From an uncultured Bacteroidales bacterium (GTDB taxonomy: Bacteria; Bacteroidota; Bacteroidia; Bacteroidales; Bacteroidaceae): a stretch of DNA of 64,000 bases. The stretch lies in assembly GCA_902760345.1 (NCBI GenBank), contig CACWFY010000015.1:1-64000 (forward strand). Direction: 5' to 3'. Positions within the stretch are counted from its first letter, which is position 1. Each line of letters begins with the position of its first letter. The translations under genes and the position numbers were made by a program. Positions 63,409 to 64,000 of this stretch are shown here, in pieces. Under the pieces are notes generated by a model. That model did no database searches and had not been told where the DNA came from. It saw nothing but the letters and a program-made list of their open reading frames with translations.

Positions 63409-64000
63409 CTACTTGCGTCGCTTCTTCAGCTCCAGCTTGGGAATCTTCAACTTCTGACCGGCCTTGATTTGCGGATTACGCGGCAGATCGTTATACACTT
63501 CTATGTAGCACTCCATATCCGGCCCCAGATGGGCACGACAGATGCTGTAGAAGGTCTGGCCAGGCTGAATGGTGATTTCCTCAGCGGTACCCACGATACG
63601 ATAGGCACCCAACCGTACACGCTCATCCTTGGCGGCATAGCGGTCTGCTGTTTGTTCTTCAGCCTTGGGCTTTTCCTTAACTTCTACCTTGAGGTTTTCC
63701 TTTGCTTCTTCTTTGACGACAGCCTTAATCTCCTCTTTGACTTCCGCCTTGACATCTGGCGTATCAACAGGCTGTTCAGCAACCCTGATGGTATCCTTCA
63801 CCCATACGGTATCTGCCACAGCTACAGGCTGTTGGCGACGACCATACTCATAACCGCCAAAGGCTGACAGGGCCATCAGCACGAGTACCAGCGCAGCCAG
63901 CGCCAGCCAGCGACCCCAAGGGCGAGGCTCGTCGGGCTCTTCAGGCTCATAGAGCTCTTCGTGCTCGGGCTCATTGGGCTCATTGCCCTCATTGGTCTCA
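63409..64000 (-). CDS. LysM-domain membrane protein, cut by the right edge
   Basis: The frame is open from the right edge to 63409, so the N terminus is missing. Visible order: an acidic Glu/Pro/Asn stretch (NEPNEPEHEELYEPEEP), a membrane helix (RWLALAALVLVLMALSAFG), a Lys/Glu-Val repetitive linker (VKAEVKEEIKAVVKEEAKE) and a C-terminal LysM domain (ITIQPGQTFYSICRAHLG ... NPQIKAGQKLKIP). LysM binds peptidoglycan. In Bacteroidales such tails belong to proteins starting with an HU-like domain, but that part would lie outside the window. The first visible GTG/ATG codons are internal. Confidence 0.8.
   Translation of the reverse strand, partial: ETNEGNEPNEPEHEELYEPEEPDEPRPWGRWLALAALVLVLMALSAFGGYEYGRRQQPVAVADTVWVKDTIRVAEQPVDTPDVKAEVKEEIKAVVKEEAKENLKVEVKEKPKAEEQTADRYAAKDERVRLGAYRIVGTAEEITIQPGQTFYSICRAHLGPDMECYIEVYNDLPRNPQIKAGQKLKIPKLELKKRRK

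Overview
The window looks like an ordinary chromosomal stretch of a member of the Bacteroidales, most likely Prevotella or a close relative. Nearly every operon starts behind a Bacteroidota-type -7 box (TAnnTTTG, as TACCTTTG, TAATTTTG, TATCTTTG or TAACTTTG) and there is no convincing Shine-Dalgarno signal. The gene content fits too: a complete Bat (aerotolerance) operon, an RprX/RprY-type two-component pair, a family GH97 glycosidase, a 1121-residue SecA, LptC, a CNNM/CorC-like protein, DUF4301, DUF3127, DUF4105 and DUF5715 proteins, and lipoproteins. I see no phage, integrase, transposase or CRISPR array. No ribosomal RNA gene lies inside the window, but the left edge probably holds the promoter and boxA leader of an rRNA operon running off to the left.

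Layout. 1-2.5 kb: probable rrn leader and a class A penicillin-binding protein. 2.6-4.0 kb: pyrB-pyrI. 4.0-5.9 kb: GH97 enzyme. 6.0-9.9 kb: glyA and a propeller sensor with no output domain. 9.95-10.8 kb: riboflavin synthase behind a 220-nt structured leader. 10.8-11.3 kb: first copy of a ~408-bp dispersed repeat carrying a six-unit 22-bp array. 11.3-16.8 kb: PpiD-like foldase, CNNM/CorC protein, LptC and an outer-membrane barrel. 16.9-23.6 kb: DUF4105 protein, phosphatase-fold protein, secA, and an ABC ATPase. 23.6-31.4 kb: DUF5715, TPR protein and the leucine operon (leuA-leuC-leuD-second LeuA-like synthase-leuB) behind an attenuator with a leader peptide. 31.4-33.4 kb: DUF4301 and DUF3127. 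33.5-36.8 kb: dnaN, a DnaQ-like exonuclease and coaBC. 36.8-39.4 kb: iorA-iorB. 39.5-40 kb: second copy of the repeat. 40-43 kb: AraC regulator, two secreted proteins of unknown function, tRNA-Arg. 43.2-45.6 kb: rprX-rprY. 45.7-50.3 kb: M28 peptidase, membrane protein, calycin-like lipoprotein, TonB-dependent receptor. 50.4-63.3 kb: an 11-gene same-strand run (moxR, DUF58, BatD-like small protein, batA, batB-batC fusion, batD-batE fusion, PAP2, queA, nadE, SpoU methyltransferase). The right edge cuts a LysM protein.

The most notable signals are regulatory. The leu operon leader encodes a 28-residue peptide with four consecutive Ile codons and ten branched-chain residues. It is followed by a terminator whose loop is perfectly complementary over 10 nt to the 3' part of the peptide gene, which is the architecture of translation-coupled attenuation. 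The ribE leader has a long-range helix joining its two ends, directly followed by a T-run, and a possible pseudoknot; it matches no riboswitch consensus I can recall. The dispersed repeat keeps exactly six 22-bp units at the same offset in two diverged copies. Many spacers between genes are built of short tandem words, and two such tracts lie inside reading frames (the second LeuA-like gene and queA).

All calls are by eye from sequence and remembered family features; no database search was possible.
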